A stretch of DNA of 37,662 nucleotides, taken from NCBI GenBank assembly GCA_902603945.1, contig CACKWP010000008.1:1-37662 (forward strand), written 5' to 3'. Made by a program: the position numbers and the translations under genes. Origin of the DNA: an uncultured Pelagibacteraceae bacterium. Its GTDB lineage: Bacteria > Pseudomonadota > Alphaproteobacteria > Pelagibacterales > Pelagibacteraceae. This document shows positions 1-8,641 of the stretch, one piece after another; position 1 is the first letter of the stretch; every line of letters begins with the position of its first letter. A model generated the notes under the pieces. The model was not told the origin of the DNA and ran no database searches. It saw nothing but the letters and a program-made list of their open reading frames with translations.

Positions 1-1
1 T

Positions 2-682
2 ACCAATTCGATTTGGGGAAATCAATCATCCATTTTAGTTGGTGACTATCTGCTTAGTAGATGCTTTGAAATGATGGTAGAGGATGGTGACTTAGAAGTT
101 TTAAAATTATTATCATCAACATCTGCAAAAATTGCACAAGGTGAAGTTTTACAACTTCAGCATAAAGGTGAAGCTGACCTTCTAGAGGAAACATATATAG
201 AAATTATTAACTTAAAAACCGCTTCGCTCTTTTCTGCTGCCACTAAAACTGGAGCTTGCTTATCTGGGAGTAACGACAAAGAAAAAAAAGCATTAGAATC
301 TTATGGAAGAAATCTAGGCTTGGCTTTTCAAATTGCGGATGATGCTCTCGATTATTATGCTAAAGAAAAATTATTTGGAAAAGAGATTGGTAAAGATTTT
401 TTTGAAGGTAAAGTAACTCTACCCTTAATTACTATTTTTCAAAAAGGAAATGAAGAAGAAAAAAGTTTTTTAACTGAAGTTATGAAAAAAGAAAAAAGAA
501 ATGAGGACGATTTTAGTGAGACACTTGCTTTAATTTATAAATATAAAGCAGTTGAAGCTACTTTTAAGAAAGCAGAATATTTTGTTAATGTTTCTTACGA
601 TTCTTTAGCAATTTTTGCGGACTCAGAGGATAAAAAAATCTTGCAAAACTTAACAAGCTTTAGTCTTAACAGATCATATTAA
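2..682 (+). CDS. ispB: Polyprenyl diphosphate synthase, octaprenyl-type (5' end cut off by the window)
   Basis: This is the C-terminal part of a long-chain trans-prenyl diphosphate synthase. The family condenses isopentenyl diphosphate onto an allylic primer to make the ubiquinone side chain. The frame is open from base 2, so the true start lies upstream; the first ATG inside, at 71, is internal. Fragment residues 1-20 (TNSIWGN..., GDYLLSR) match the region after the first Asp-rich motif. The second Asp-rich motif DDALDY lies near residue 113 of the fragment, followed by GKDFFEGKVTLPL. The first Asp-rich motif is outside the window. The gene converges on pdxH and their ends overlap by 4 nt. 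The family is clear; the chain length of the product (C40 or C50) cannot be read from the sequence, so the ispB symbol is a best guess. Confidence 0.88.
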   Translation, partial: TNSIWGNQSSILVGDYLLSRCFEMMVEDGDLEVLKLLSSTSAKIAQGEVLQLQHKGEADLLEETYIEIINLKTASLFSAATKTGACLSGSNDKEKKALESYGRNLGLAFQIADDALDYYAKEKLFGKEIGKDFFEGKVTLPLITIFQKGNEEEKSFLTEVMKKEKRNEDDFSETLALIYKYKAVEATFKKAEYFVNVSYDSLAIFADSEDKKILQNLTSFSLNRSY

Positions 683-1311
683 GGATAAAGAAGTTCTTTT
701 TCCCATTTGCCCTCTTTTTTTTTATAATTTAATCTTTCGTGAATTCTTCCCTCACCATCCAACCAAAATTCTATTTCATCTGGTAGCAGTCTCCAACCTG
801 ACCAGTACGAAGGTCGTGGAACATTATTTTGATCAGGATATTTCTTTTCAAACTCTTTAATTTTTTCTAAGAAAGTCTCTCTTTTATCGAGTACTTTTGA
901 TTGTGTCGATGCCCACGCACCTATTCTATTCTTATATGGGCGAGAATTAAAATAATCGTCAGCTTCCTGCGCTGAAACTTCCTCTACTCTTCCGATAGTT
1001 CTTACCTGACGTCTTAAACTTTTCCAATGAAAACACATTGATGCTTTTTGATTCTCTTTCAGTTCACTGCCTTTTCTACTTTGAAAATTAGTGTAAAAAA
1101 CAAATCCCTTGTCGCTCAAACCCTTGAGTAATACCATCCTGACATTTGGTTGGTTATCTTTGTTTGAAGTTGCAACAGCAACAGCATTAGGATCATTTAT
1201 TTCGCTTTCTTCTGCTTTAGAAAACCACTTTTTGAACAATTCTATAGGGTTGTCCAGGTCTTCAAAGCAAATATCGATGCCCAGTGAATTTTTGCCATTT
1301 TTTTGATTCAT
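679..1311 (-). CDS. pdxH: Pyridoxamine/pyridoxine 5'-phosphate oxidase
   Basis: PdxH is the FMN-dependent oxidase that converts pyridoxamine or pyridoxine 5'-phosphate to the active cofactor pyridoxal 5'-phosphate in the cytoplasm. The 210 aa length is normal for the family. Visible motifs are NVRMVLLKG (56-64), FYTNFQSRKG (72-81), WKSLRRQVR (96-104, FMN/substrate binding), RIGAWASTQS (129-138), the PRPSYWSGWRL segment near 165, and the C-terminal RIHERL plus terminal LLYP that end PdxH proteins. The start at 1311 gives a short, plausible N-terminus ahead of the conserved region. Its 3' end overlaps the polyprenyl synthase by 4 nt. It is divergent from aroC across only 34 nt, so the two may share a promoter region. 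Assignment is confident. Confidence 0.95.
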   Translation of the reverse strand: MNQKNGKNSLGIDICFEDLDNPIELFKKWFSKAEESEINDPNAVAVATSNKDNQPNVRMVLLKGLSDKGFVFYTNFQSRKGSELKENQKASMCFHWKSLRRQVRTIGRVEEVSAQEADDYFNSRPYKNRIGAWASTQSKVLDKRETFLEKIKEFEKKYPDQNNVPRPSYWSGWRLLPDEIEFWLDGEGRIHERLNYKKKEGKWEKELLYP

Positions 1312-1345
1312 AATTTCTATAAAATAATTTATACATTAATTATCT

Positions 1346-2428
1346 ATGTCTTTTAATACTTTTGGAAAAATTTTTAGGTTTACTACTTGGGGGGAGTCTC
1401 ATGGGCCAGCCATTGGTTGTGTTATTGATGGTTGCCCGCCCAATATTCCTTTATCAGAGAGGGATATTCAAAAAGATATGGATAGAAGAAGGCCTGGACA
1501 ATCAAAGTTTACTACACAGCGAAAAGAGTCTGATAAAGCTTTAATTCTATCAGGAGTATTTGAGGGTAAAACAACTGGTACGCCTATTTCAATTATAATC
1601 CACAATGAAGATAAAAGATCTAGAGATTACGAGACCATAAAAAATAAATTTAGACCAGGGCATGCTGATTATACTTATTTTAAGAAATATGGAATTAGAG
1701 ATTTTAGAGGTGGCGGTAGACAGTCTGCAAGAGAAACTGCTTGTAGAGTTGCTGCAGGTGCAATTGCTAAAACTGTTTTAAAAAAAATGTTAGGGTTAAA
1801 ATTCAATGTAATTGGTGCAGTTACACAATTAGGATTAATGTCTTGTGATAAATTAAATTGGGATAATAACGAAATCAGAAAAAATCCCTTTTTTTGCCCT
1901 GATAAAAAATCTGTGAAACTTTGGGAAAAATATCTTCTCGCTGTAAGAAAAGCAGGTTCATCATGTGGAGCAATTATTGAATTAAGAGCTTCTGGAATTC
2001 CTGTGGGTTTAGGCGCTCCAATTTACTCTAAACTAGATACTGATATCGCTGCCGCACTAATGAGCATTAATGCAGTTAAGGGCGTAAATATCGGCGCTGG
2101 TATGAATGCAGCTTTTTTAAGTGGAGAAGAAAACTCAGATGAGATGGGTAAAGGTTCTGGAGGAATAAAATTTAAATCGAACAAAGCTGGAGGTATTTTA
2201 GGTGGAATTTCTTCAGGCCAAGACATAATTGCATCTTTTGCAGTTAAACCTACATCTTCAATATTAACAAGCAGAGATACAATTGATAAAAAAGGGAAAA
2301 ATACAAAAATATCTGTAAGAGGAAGGCACGATCCATGTGTTGGTATTAGAGCTGTACCAATTGGTGAGGCAATGATTAGCTGTGTGCTTTTAGATCATTT
2401 GCTAATGCATAAAGCTCAGTGTGGTTAG
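1346..2428 (+). CDS. aroC: Chorismate synthase
   Basis: AroC performs the last step of the shikimate pathway, trans-elimination of phosphate from EPSP to give chorismate, using reduced FMN. The 360 aa length is standard. The N-terminal signature [13 protein letters not shown] (12-24) and the RRRPGQSK segment near 47-54 are present. The central [21 protein letters not shown] signature and the C-terminal [18 protein letters not shown] signature are also visible, with small substitutions (Gln for the usual Ser in GGGRSSARE; Gly for Val in VEAM). The protein starts directly with [10 protein letters not shown], as family members do. The 3' end overlaps dxs by 4 nt in convergent orientation. Assignment is secure. 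Confidence 0.97.
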   Translation: MSFNTFGKIFRFTTWGESHGPAIGCVIDGCPPNIPLSERDIQKDMDRRRPGQSKFTTQRKESDKALILSGVFEGKTTGTPISIIIHNEDKRSRDYETIKNKFRPGHADYTYFKKYGIRDFRGGGRQSARETACRVAAGAIAKTVLKKMLGLKFNVIGAVTQLGLMSCDKLNWDNNEIRKNPFFCPDKKSVKLWEKYLLAVRKAGSSCGAIIELRASGIPVGLGAPIYSKLDTDIAAALMSINAVKGVNIGAGMNAAFLSGEENSDEMGKGSGGIKFKSNKAGGILGGISSGQDIIASFAVKPTSSILTSRDTIDKKGKNTKISVRGRHDPCVGIRAVPIGEAMISCVLLDHLLMHKAQCG

Positions 2429-4344
2429 TTTGTAAATTTATTTTTATTTTTTGCTAATATTATTTTTGAATTTAAAGTTTCTTCTACTTTATTAAATATT
2501 GATAAACTGTCTAAACCTGCTATTTCATACATTTTTTCAGGGGTATCCTGATCAATAAAAATATCTGGTAAAATCATAGATCTGAATTTCAAACCAGTAT
2601 CAAATACACCTCTTTCAGATAATAATTGAGACACGTGAGATCCAAAACCACCAATTGAACCCTCCTCTATTGTTATAAGTACTTCATGATTGGTTGCAAT
2701 TTCAATTATTAATTTTTCATCTAGTGGTTTTGCAAATCTAGCATCCACAATAGTACATTCTACTCCTTTTTTTGAAAGTTTATCTGATGCCTTTTTGCAT
2801 TCTTCAAGTCTAGTACCAAAATTTAATAAAGCTACTTTTTTTCCATCTTTAATAATTCTACCTTTTCCGATTTCTAAAACTTCATTTGTTGAAGGTAGTT
2901 CAACTCCAACGCCATTACCACGAGGATATCTAAAAGCTGAAGGACGATCATTTATATTAATTGAGGTATTAATCATTTTTACGAGTTCAGCTTCATCGCT
3001 CGCAGCCATAACCACAAAATTAGGTAAAGTTGATAAATAAGTAATATCAAATGAACCAGCGTGTGTAGGTCCATCAGCACCTACTAATCCTGCGCGATCT
3101 ATAGCAAATCTTACTGGTAATGATTGTAAAGCTACATCATGTACAACTTGATCGTAAGCTCTTTGTAAAAAAGTAGAGTAAATCGCTGCGTAGGGTTTAT
3201 AACCCTCTGTTGCTAATCCTGCTGCAAAAGTAACTGCATGTTGTTCTGCTATTCCAACATCAAAAGTTCGATCAGGAAATTTTTTTTCAAATAAGTTCAA
3301 TCCTGTCCCTGAAGGCATTGCACCAGTAATACCAACGATTTTTGTATCTTGCTCTGCATGTTTGATTAAAGTTTCAGCAAACACTTTAGTGTAAGAGGGA
3401 ATGTTTGACTTAGATTTTGTTTGCTCTCCTGTTGAAATATTAAATTTTGAGACGCCGTGATATTTATCACCGGAGTCTTCAGCTGGCTTATAACCTTTAC
3501 CCTTTTGCGTTCTCACATGTATCAATACAGGGCCTTGATGATTTGAATTTTTTACATTTTCAAAAATCTGGACTAAATTTTCTACATCATGTCCATCAAT
3601 CGGACCCACATAATAAAATCCTAACTCATTAAATAATGTTCCTCCGGTAACAATATTTCTAAATAAATCTTCAGCTTTGCCAGCTTTTTGACTAAACCTT
3701 TTGGAAAAAGATGAAATTATCATTTTTATAGTTTCTCTTAGACTAAAATATAATTTTCCTGATAATAATTTGGCCAAATAGTTACTCATAGCTCCCACCG
3801 GTCTAGCAATCGACATATCATTGTCATTTAAAACAACTATTAAGTTAGATTTTAAAACTCCAGCATTATTCATTGCCTCATATGCCATCCCTGCACTCAT
3901 AGCGCCGTCTCCAATTACAGCTATGACATTATTTTTATCATTTGATAATTTTTTTGCTACAGCCATTCCTAAAGTCGAGGAAATAGATGTTGAACTATGT
4001 GCTGCTCCAAAAGGATCATATTCACTTTCAGTTCTTTTAGTAAATCCAGATAATCCGCCGCCCTTCCTTAGGGTCTTAATTCTATCTCTTCTACCAGTTA
4101 TAATTTTATGAGGATAACATTGATGACTAACGTCCCAAACTAATTTATCTTTAGGAGTGTTAAATACATAATGTAGAGCTACAGTTAATTCAACCACTCC
4201 TAGGCCCGCACCTAGATGTCCTCCTGTCTCAGAGACAACATCAATTAATTCATCTCTTAATTCATCTGAAATTTGTCTCAGATCATCTTTTTTAAATTTT
4301 CTTAAATCTGCAGGAAAGTTTATTTGCTTGATAAGTCTACCCAT
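2425..4344 (-). CDS. dxs: 1-deoxy-D-xylulose-5-phosphate synthase
   Basis: Dxs condenses pyruvate and glyceraldehyde 3-phosphate with thiamine diphosphate to form DXP, the entry step of the MEP isoprenoid pathway. It is 639 aa, usual size. Residues GGHLGAGLG (41-49) and HSSTS (116-120) match the active-site histidine regions. [18 protein letters not shown] (145-162) followed by NDNDMSI is the thiamine-diphosphate motif. Further on are DGPTHAG and [15 protein letters not shown] of the pyrimidine-binding domain, then a transketolase C-terminal domain. The start overlaps the ispA stop as TAATG, giving the order xseB-ispA-dxs seen in many bacteria. Dxs also draws on thiamine, which links it loosely to thiD and the ThiE-like gene in this window. 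Confidence 0.97.
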   Translation of the reverse strand: MGRLIKQINFPADLRKFKKDDLRQISDELRDELIDVVSETGGHLGAGLGVVELTVALHYVFNTPKDKLVWDVSHQCYPHKIITGRRDRIKTLRKGGGLSGFTKRTESEYDPFGAAHSSTSISSTLGMAVAKKLSNDKNNVIAVIGDGAMSAGMAYEAMNNAGVLKSNLIVVLNDNDMSIARPVGAMSNYLAKLLSGKLYFSLRETIKMIISSFSKRFSQKAGKAEDLFRNIVTGGTLFNELGFYYVGPIDGHDVENLVQIFENVKNSNHQGPVLIHVRTQKGKGYKPAEDSGDKYHGVSKFNISTGEQTKSKSNIPSYTKVFAETLIKHAEQDTKIVGITGAMPSGTGLNLFEKKFPDRTFDVGIAEQHAVTFAAGLATEGYKPYAAIYSTFLQRAYDQVVHDVALQSLPVRFAIDRAGLVGADGPTHAGSFDITYLSTLPNFVVMAASDEAELVKMINTSININDRPSAFRYPRGNGVGVELPSTNEVLEIGKGRIIKDGKKVALLNFGTRLEECKKASDKLSKKGVECTIVDARFAKPLDEKLIIEIATNHEVLITIEEGSIGGFGSHVSQLLSERGVFDTGLKFRSMILPDIFIDQDTPEKMYEIAGLDSLSIFNKVEETLNSKIILAKNKNKFTN

Positions 4345-5219
4345 TAAAATTTTCTTTCTAGTATAAATTCAATTGTTTTAACTAATTCATTCGCTTTTTT
4401 TCCATGTTTTTTCAATTTACGCAATATTTTTCTCTTTAAATTATTAGCATACAAATAAGCTTTTTTTTCACCCATCAACTTTAATAAAGTTGATTTACCT
4501 TTTTTATTATCTTTTTTTACAGGCTTACCAACTAAGCTCAATGATCCCTTTTTATCTAAAAGATCATCAGCCAACTGAAATAACAAACCTATTTCTTCAC
4601 CGAGTTTACTTAAAAATAATTTTTCACTTTTATCTTTATTTGCTACAACGCCAACAGAATATAAACAGAAGTTAAATAGTTTCCCAGTTTTTTTCTTCTG
4701 CATTTCAATAATTTGATTTATTGATTTTTTTTTATTTTCGTATCTAAGATCTAATTCTTGGCCTCCAGCAATACCGGTATGTCCTGAACAACTTGCTAAA
4801 TGTCTAGCTATCTCATTTTTAATTTTTGAGTCGAGATTAAATTTTTTGCTAGTGATAATTTCAAAAGCTAAAGTTAAAAGTGAGCTACCAGCTAATACCG
4901 CTGATGCTTCTCCAAATTTAATATGTGTCGATGGTTTTCCTCTTCTTATTGAGTCATTATCCATACAAGGCAAATCATCATGTATTAAAGAATATGAATG
5001 TATACACTCTACAGCAGCGCAAATATTTATCAGTTTTTTTTCACTTAAATTATATATTTTACCCGTATCAAAAATTATAGATGATCTAATTTTTTTTCCT
5101 CCTGATATAACTCCATATTTCATTGGCTTTATGAGTAAAGATTTATTTTGTGATTTTAAGTAATTAAGTAAGAATCTATCAACTTTTTTTGCATTCTTTT
5201 TTAATTTTATTTTGATCAT
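4344..5219 (-). CDS. ispA: Short-chain polyprenyl (farnesyl/geranyl) diphosphate synthase
   Basis: This is a class I trans-prenyltransferase that builds farnesyl (or geranylgeranyl) diphosphate from IPP and DMAPP in the cytoplasm. At 291 aa it matches IspA length. The first Asp-rich motif DDLPCMDND is at 81-89, preceded by HSYSLIH. The second, QLADDLLD, is at 215-222. GGKKIRSSI (40-48) is the IPP-binding region and GGQELDL (152-158) is also typical. It lies 0 nt downstream of xseB and its stop overlaps the dxs start, so one polycistronic transcript is likely. It supplies the allylic primer used by the longer-chain synthase at the left edge. The exact product chain length is inferred from the family, not from a specific residue. 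Confidence 0.92.
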   Translation of the reverse strand: MIKIKLKKNAKKVDRFLLNYLKSQNKSLLIKPMKYGVISGGKKIRSSIIFDTGKIYNLSEKKLINICAAVECIHSYSLIHDDLPCMDNDSIRRGKPSTHIKFGEASAVLAGSSLLTLAFEIITSKKFNLDSKIKNEIARHLASCSGHTGIAGGQELDLRYENKKKSINQIIEMQKKKTGKLFNFCLYSVGVVANKDKSEKLFLSKLGEEIGLLFQLADDLLDKKGSLSLVGKPVKKDNKKGKSTLLKLMGEKKAYLYANNLKRKILRKLKKHGKKANELVKTIEFILERKF

Positions 5220-5426
5220 TTATTTTTTTCCTGAAATTTCCTTGAATTTTTTTTTGAACAATTCATCAATATGTTTATTGAGCTGTATAAGTCTTTGGTA
5301 ATCACTCATTGAGTCATCTAGATTGGTCTTTTGATTTTCTAATTTGCTCAAAATTTCATCTATTTCCCTTCTAGTCTCTTTTAATGATTTACTTTTAATA
5401 TCAGCTGGAATATTTTCATTTTTCAT
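5220..5426 (-). CDS. xseB: Exodeoxyribonuclease VII small subunit
   Basis: XseB is the small helical subunit of exonuclease VII, which degrades single-stranded DNA together with XseA (not in this window). The product is 68 aa, matching the family's 60-80 aa. It has the expected two-helix pattern: an acidic/basic first helix containing SLKETRREIDEILSKLEN, then a second helix ending in FKKKF. The ADIKS-SLKE N-terminus resembles XseB. It is the first gene of the xseB-ispA-dxs operon, a common bacterial order that strengthens the call. The start at 5426 leaves only 21 nt to the divergent tsaC, so its promoter probably extends into the neighbouring coding sequence. Confidence 0.88.
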   Translation of the reverse strand: MKNENIPADIKSKSLKETRREIDEILSKLENQKTNLDDSMSDYQRLIQLNKHIDELFKKKFKEISGKK

Positions 5427-5447
5427 CTAATAAATAATAATTACATT

Positions 5448-6404
5448 ATGAAAAATAGCTATTCAAATATATATACTTTCAACGAAAAAATTCTTAACAA
5501 ATTGATTAATAGTTTAAAAAACGGGGGTGTTGCTGGACTTCCAACAGAAACAGTGTATGGGCTGGGAGGTAATGCTTATTTAAAAAAATCTGTTGAGAAG
5601 ATATTTCAATTAAAGGGGAGGCCAAAAAATAATCCACTTATAATTCATTATCATAATTTAAATGACGCAAAGAATGACATTGAAATTAATAATTGTTTAG
5701 TAAATTTATATAGAAAATTTTGTCCGGGACCTATTACATTTATTTTGAACCGAAAAATGAAATCTAAAATACATCCTTCCGCATGTGCAAAATTAAATAC
5801 AGTTGCTGTCAGATTTCCAAAGCATAGAATAGTGAGAACTTTGTTAAAAAAAATAAAGTTTCCTCTGGCCATGCCTAGCGCAAATAAATCTTCAGGTGTA
5901 AGTCCAGTTAGCCCAAAAGATGTTTTTGAAGAATTTAAAGGAAAACTTAAGTTAATTATAAACGGTGGAACTTGTAAAATAGGAATAGAGTCAACTGTAA
6001 TTGATTTAACTGGTACACCACAAATTTTACGGCCAGGCATTATTGATAAAATTTTAATAGAAAAATCTTTAAAATTAAAAGTTCTTTACAATTTTAAAAA
6101 TAAAAAAATTATCTCCCCGGGGATGATGAAAAAACATTATTCCCCAGGAATACCAGTTTTAATTAATCAAACAAAACATGACGGGAAAAGTGCGTTTATT
6201 TACTTAGGATATAATCACAAATATAAAAATTCTTTTTTTTCTTTAAGCAAAAAATCAAATTTAAAAGAGGCAGCGACAAATTTATACAGGATATTTAGAT
6301 TAATAAAAAGAAAAGGCTATAAAAAAATCCAAATATGTAAAATACCAAACACGGGTCCTGGAATAGCAATCAATGATAGGATAAGAAGAGCATCAAAATT
6401 TTAA
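5448..6404 (+). CDS. tsaC: L-threonylcarbamoyladenylate synthase, Sua5 type
   Basis: This enzyme makes threonylcarbamoyl-AMP from threonine, bicarbonate and ATP, the first step of t6A37 modification of ANN-decoding tRNAs. The N-terminal YrdC/Sua5 domain (about 15-200) shows LPTETVYGLGG (31-41), KGRPKNNPLI (56-65), a PSANKSSG motif near 143 and ILRPG. At 318 aa it is longer than plain TsaC (about 190 aa), because it carries the Sua5-specific C-terminal domain from about 210, preceded by the SPGMMKKHYSPG linker. It is therefore the Sua5 (YwlC) type. The stop is followed directly, with no spacer, by the ABC transporter ATPase ATG. It is divergent from xseB across 21 nt. Confidence 0.93.
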   Translation: MKNSYSNIYTFNEKILNKLINSLKNGGVAGLPTETVYGLGGNAYLKKSVEKIFQLKGRPKNNPLIIHYHNLNDAKNDIEINNCLVNLYRKFCPGPITFILNRKMKSKIHPSACAKLNTVAVRFPKHRIVRTLLKKIKFPLAMPSANKSSGVSPVSPKDVFEEFKGKLKLIINGGTCKIGIESTVIDLTGTPQILRPGIIDKILIEKSLKLKVLYNFKNKKIISPGMMKKHYSPGIPVLINQTKHDGKSAFIYLGYNHKYKNSFFSLSKKSNLKEAATNLYRIFRLIKRKGYKKIQICKIPNTGPGIAINDRIRRASKF

Positions 6405-7139
6405 ATGAAATTAGAAATAAAAAATCTAGTCAAAAAGTTTGAGTCTGTAACAGCTGTAAATAATATTAGCTTCACATTAGAAAAAAATAGCACATTAGGT
6501 CTTCTTGGTCCTAATGGATGTGGAAAAACTACCTCAATAGGAATGATGCTTGGTTTGATAACTCCAACTAGTGGAAAAATATATATAAATGACATTGTCT
6601 TGGAACCAAAAAATAGAATTGAATTATTGACTATGATTAACTTTGCTTCCCCTTACATCGAATTACCAAAAAAACTTACTGTAAAACAAAATCTAGAGGT
6701 TTATGCGAGATTATACGGAGTAAAAAAAATCTATGAAAGATTAAGTGAATTAGTAGAGGATTTAAATTTGCAAAAATTTTTAAATAAAAAAACTGGTGAA
6801 CTTTCTTCTGGTCAAAAAAATAGAGTATCTTTAGCCAAATCCTTAATTAATAAACCTAAATTATTATTTTTAGACGAGCCTACAGCTAGTCTAGATCCTG
6901 ATGTTGGGGACTTTGTTAGAGAATATATTGAGACCTATAAAAAAAATAATGAGCTTACAATATTATTAGCTTCACATAATATGAAAGAAGTTGAAAGACT
7001 TTGTGATAAAGTTGTAATGATGAAACAAGGTGAGATAGTAGATAGTGGAACTTGCGGAGAATTAATAAAAAAACATGGAAGAACAAACTTAGAGGATACT
7101 TTTTTAAAAATAGCTAGGAGCAAAAATGAATTGGGGTAA
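6405..7139 (+). CDS. ABC-2 type transporter, ATP-binding protein
   Basis: This is the cytoplasmic ATPase of an ABC exporter of the NodI/CcmA-like class. Walker A GPNGCGKTT is at 35-43, the signature LSSGQ at 133-137, Walker B LLFLDEPTASLDP at 153-165, and the H-loop histidine follows in LLASHNM (H191). The usual Q-loop glutamine is not obvious: the expected position reads NFASPY (79-84). The next gene, overlapping by 14 nt, is the matching ABC-2 permease, so the two form one transporter. The ATG begins at the base after the tsaC stop, implying translational coupling. The cargo is unknown. Polysaccharide, lipid or drug export is typical of the class, and the glycan-type genes downstream make a surface glycan or lipid possible but unproven. 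Confidence 0.9.
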   Translation: MKLEIKNLVKKFESVTAVNNISFTLEKNSTLGLLGPNGCGKTTSIGMMLGLITPTSGKIYINDIVLEPKNRIELLTMINFASPYIELPKKLTVKQNLEVYARLYGVKKIYERLSELVEDLNLQKFLNKKTGELSSGQKNRVSLAKSLINKPKLLFLDEPTASLDPDVGDFVREYIETYKKNNELTILLASHNMKEVERLCDKVVMMKQGEIVDSGTCGELIKKHGRTNLEDTFLKIARSKNELG

Positions 7140-7917
7140 AGTATTTGCTTTGAGTTTAAGGCATATATATTTAATTAAAGGTTCTTTCCCAAGAATTCTA
7201 GATCTGATTTATTGGCCTACAATTCAAATATTTTTGTGGGGATTTATATCTAAATTTTTTACACTAAGTTCCTCATATTTTGAAAACACTGTAGGAATAA
7301 TTTTGAGTGCTGCAATACTTTACGATTTTCTTTTTAGATCCAGCATAAGTTATAATATGATGTTTCTAGAGGAAATCTGGAGTAGAAATTTCACAAACTT
7401 ATTTATCGCACCAATTAAACTTAGTGAAATAATAACTGCATTGACTTTTACAGCAATTTTTAGAACATTAATTGGGTTAGTTCCAGCAGCATTAATAGCA
7501 ATTCCTCTTTTTGGTGTTTCTATTTTTAAAATTGGAGCTCCATTAATATTTTTACTTATAACACTTTATATTTTTGGAGTTACGTTAGGTCTTTTGGTAA
7601 CTGCAGGATTAGTGAGATTTGGGCCATCATTTGAAAACATAGCTTGGGCGAGTTTATTTTTTTTAGCGCCCCTAGGATGTATCTACTATCCTATTGAAAT
7701 ATTACCCGAGTGGCTTCAAGTTATTGCTAAATTACTACCCTTAGTTCACATTTTTGAAGAGATGAGAAATATTTTAATTCATGATATTATAAATTATAGT
7801 CAAATATTGAAAGCTATCTTCATATCTTTTCTTTATTTTTTGATAGGAATACTCATTTTTTACCTATCTTATAATGGAGCCAAAAATAGGGGTACTTTAA
7901 TTAATATGGGAGAATAA
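7126..7917 (+). CDS. ABC-2 type transporter, permease protein
   Basis: The product is a 263 aa integral membrane protein with about six hydrophobic segments: roughly 28-48, 53-75, 105-130, 137-165, 170-190 and 230-252. This is the fold of ABC-2 exporter permeases of the NodJ type. A gene-family hallmark near residues 180-195 is the FFLAPLGCIYYPIEILPEWLQ region, which matches the conserved loop before the last helices. It overlaps the ATPase gene by 14 nt and is followed 3 nt later by a putative oxygenase. Together with the ATPase it should form an inner-membrane exporter. The substrate cannot be deduced. Confidence 0.88.
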   Translation: MNWGKVFALSLRHIYLIKGSFPRILDLIYWPTIQIFLWGFISKFFTLSSSYFENTVGIILSAAILYDFLFRSSISYNMMFLEEIWSRNFTNLFIAPIKLSEIITALTFTAIFRTLIGLVPAALIAIPLFGVSIFKIGAPLIFLLITLYIFGVTLGLLVTAGLVRFGPSFENIAWASLFFLAPLGCIYYPIEILPEWLQVIAKLLPLVHIFEEMRNILIHDIINYSQILKAIFISFLYFLIGILIFYLSYNGAKNRGTLINMGE

Positions 7918-7920
7918 AAT

Positions 7921-8628
7921 ATGCATAAGAATATAGAAGAAATAAAAAAATTAGAGGGATCACCAAAGATAATTAAAAATTTGTTTAATAAAAATGAATT
8001 AGAAAGATTTTTAAAGCTTTATCAAGACTTACCAACTACAGTTCACAACAAAAAACAAAATGTTATAAAAAAAAGATGGCTAAAAAATTATAGCAGTGAA
8101 CTTGAGTCTCTGTTTTATAATAAAGTAAAAAATGAAATTGGAGAGTTCAAAATGGATAATCTTAAAGATGAAAATAATGATGATATTTTAGGTCTTTTCC
8201 AAGAAAGCTATAATCCTATAGGCTTACATGTTGATGCAGGCTTTAATTTAGATGAGATAATTTTTAAACAAACTTTAATTCCACTTACTTCCAAAGGTAG
8301 TACGGTTGTTTTTAAGAATAAATTCTACGGAAATTCAACTAACTTTACAATTGATGAAAATGAACTAAAAATTACCGATCTTAAATATGGTCAAAACATA
8401 AGGTCTTCGGAACATTTAAATTTGTACAAAAAAAAGCCATTTAACAAAGAAAATCATCAAAAGTATTTAAAACATGAAAGAATTGAAAATCTTGAGGGAC
8501 TAGAAATTGATATAGTCTATGAATGGGAAATGGGTTCGATGTTGATTTTTGATAGGACTAGACTTCATTGTTCATCGTCTCTTATCGATGGAAAGAAAAT
8601 AGGCCTTACTACATTTACAAAAAAATAA
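7921..8628 (+). CDS. Putative Fe(II)/2-oxoglutarate-dependent oxygenase
   Basis: I do not recognise an exact family. The 235 aa protein carries a plausible non-haem iron facial triad: H103 and D105 in GLHVDAG and H216 in RTRLHCSS, with K226 in the following GKKIGLT strand placed where a 2-oxoglutarate-binding basic residue would be. This H-x-D...H...K/R order and spacing in a jelly-roll-like protein suggests a hydroxylase of the 2OG-Fe(II) superfamily, related to prolyl-hydroxylase-like or SAM-independent tailoring enzymes. It has no signal peptide and is Lys/Asn-rich. It lies 3 nt after the ABC permease and 13 nt before an FkbM methyltransferase, suggesting co-transcription and possibly a shared substrate. 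Function is inferred from motif geometry only. Confidence 0.5.
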   Translation: MHKNIEEIKKLEGSPKIIKNLFNKNELERFLKLYQDLPTTVHNKKQNVIKKRWLKNYSSELESLFYNKVKNEIGEFKMDNLKDENNDDILGLFQESYNPIGLHVDAGFNLDEIIFKQTLIPLTSKGSTVVFKNKFYGNSTNFTIDENELKITDLKYGQNIRSSEHLNLYKKKPFNKENHQKYLKHERIENLEGLEIDIVYEWEMGSMLIFDRTRLHCSSSLIDGKKIGLTTFTKK

Positions 8629-8641
8629 ATATTTTCTAAAT

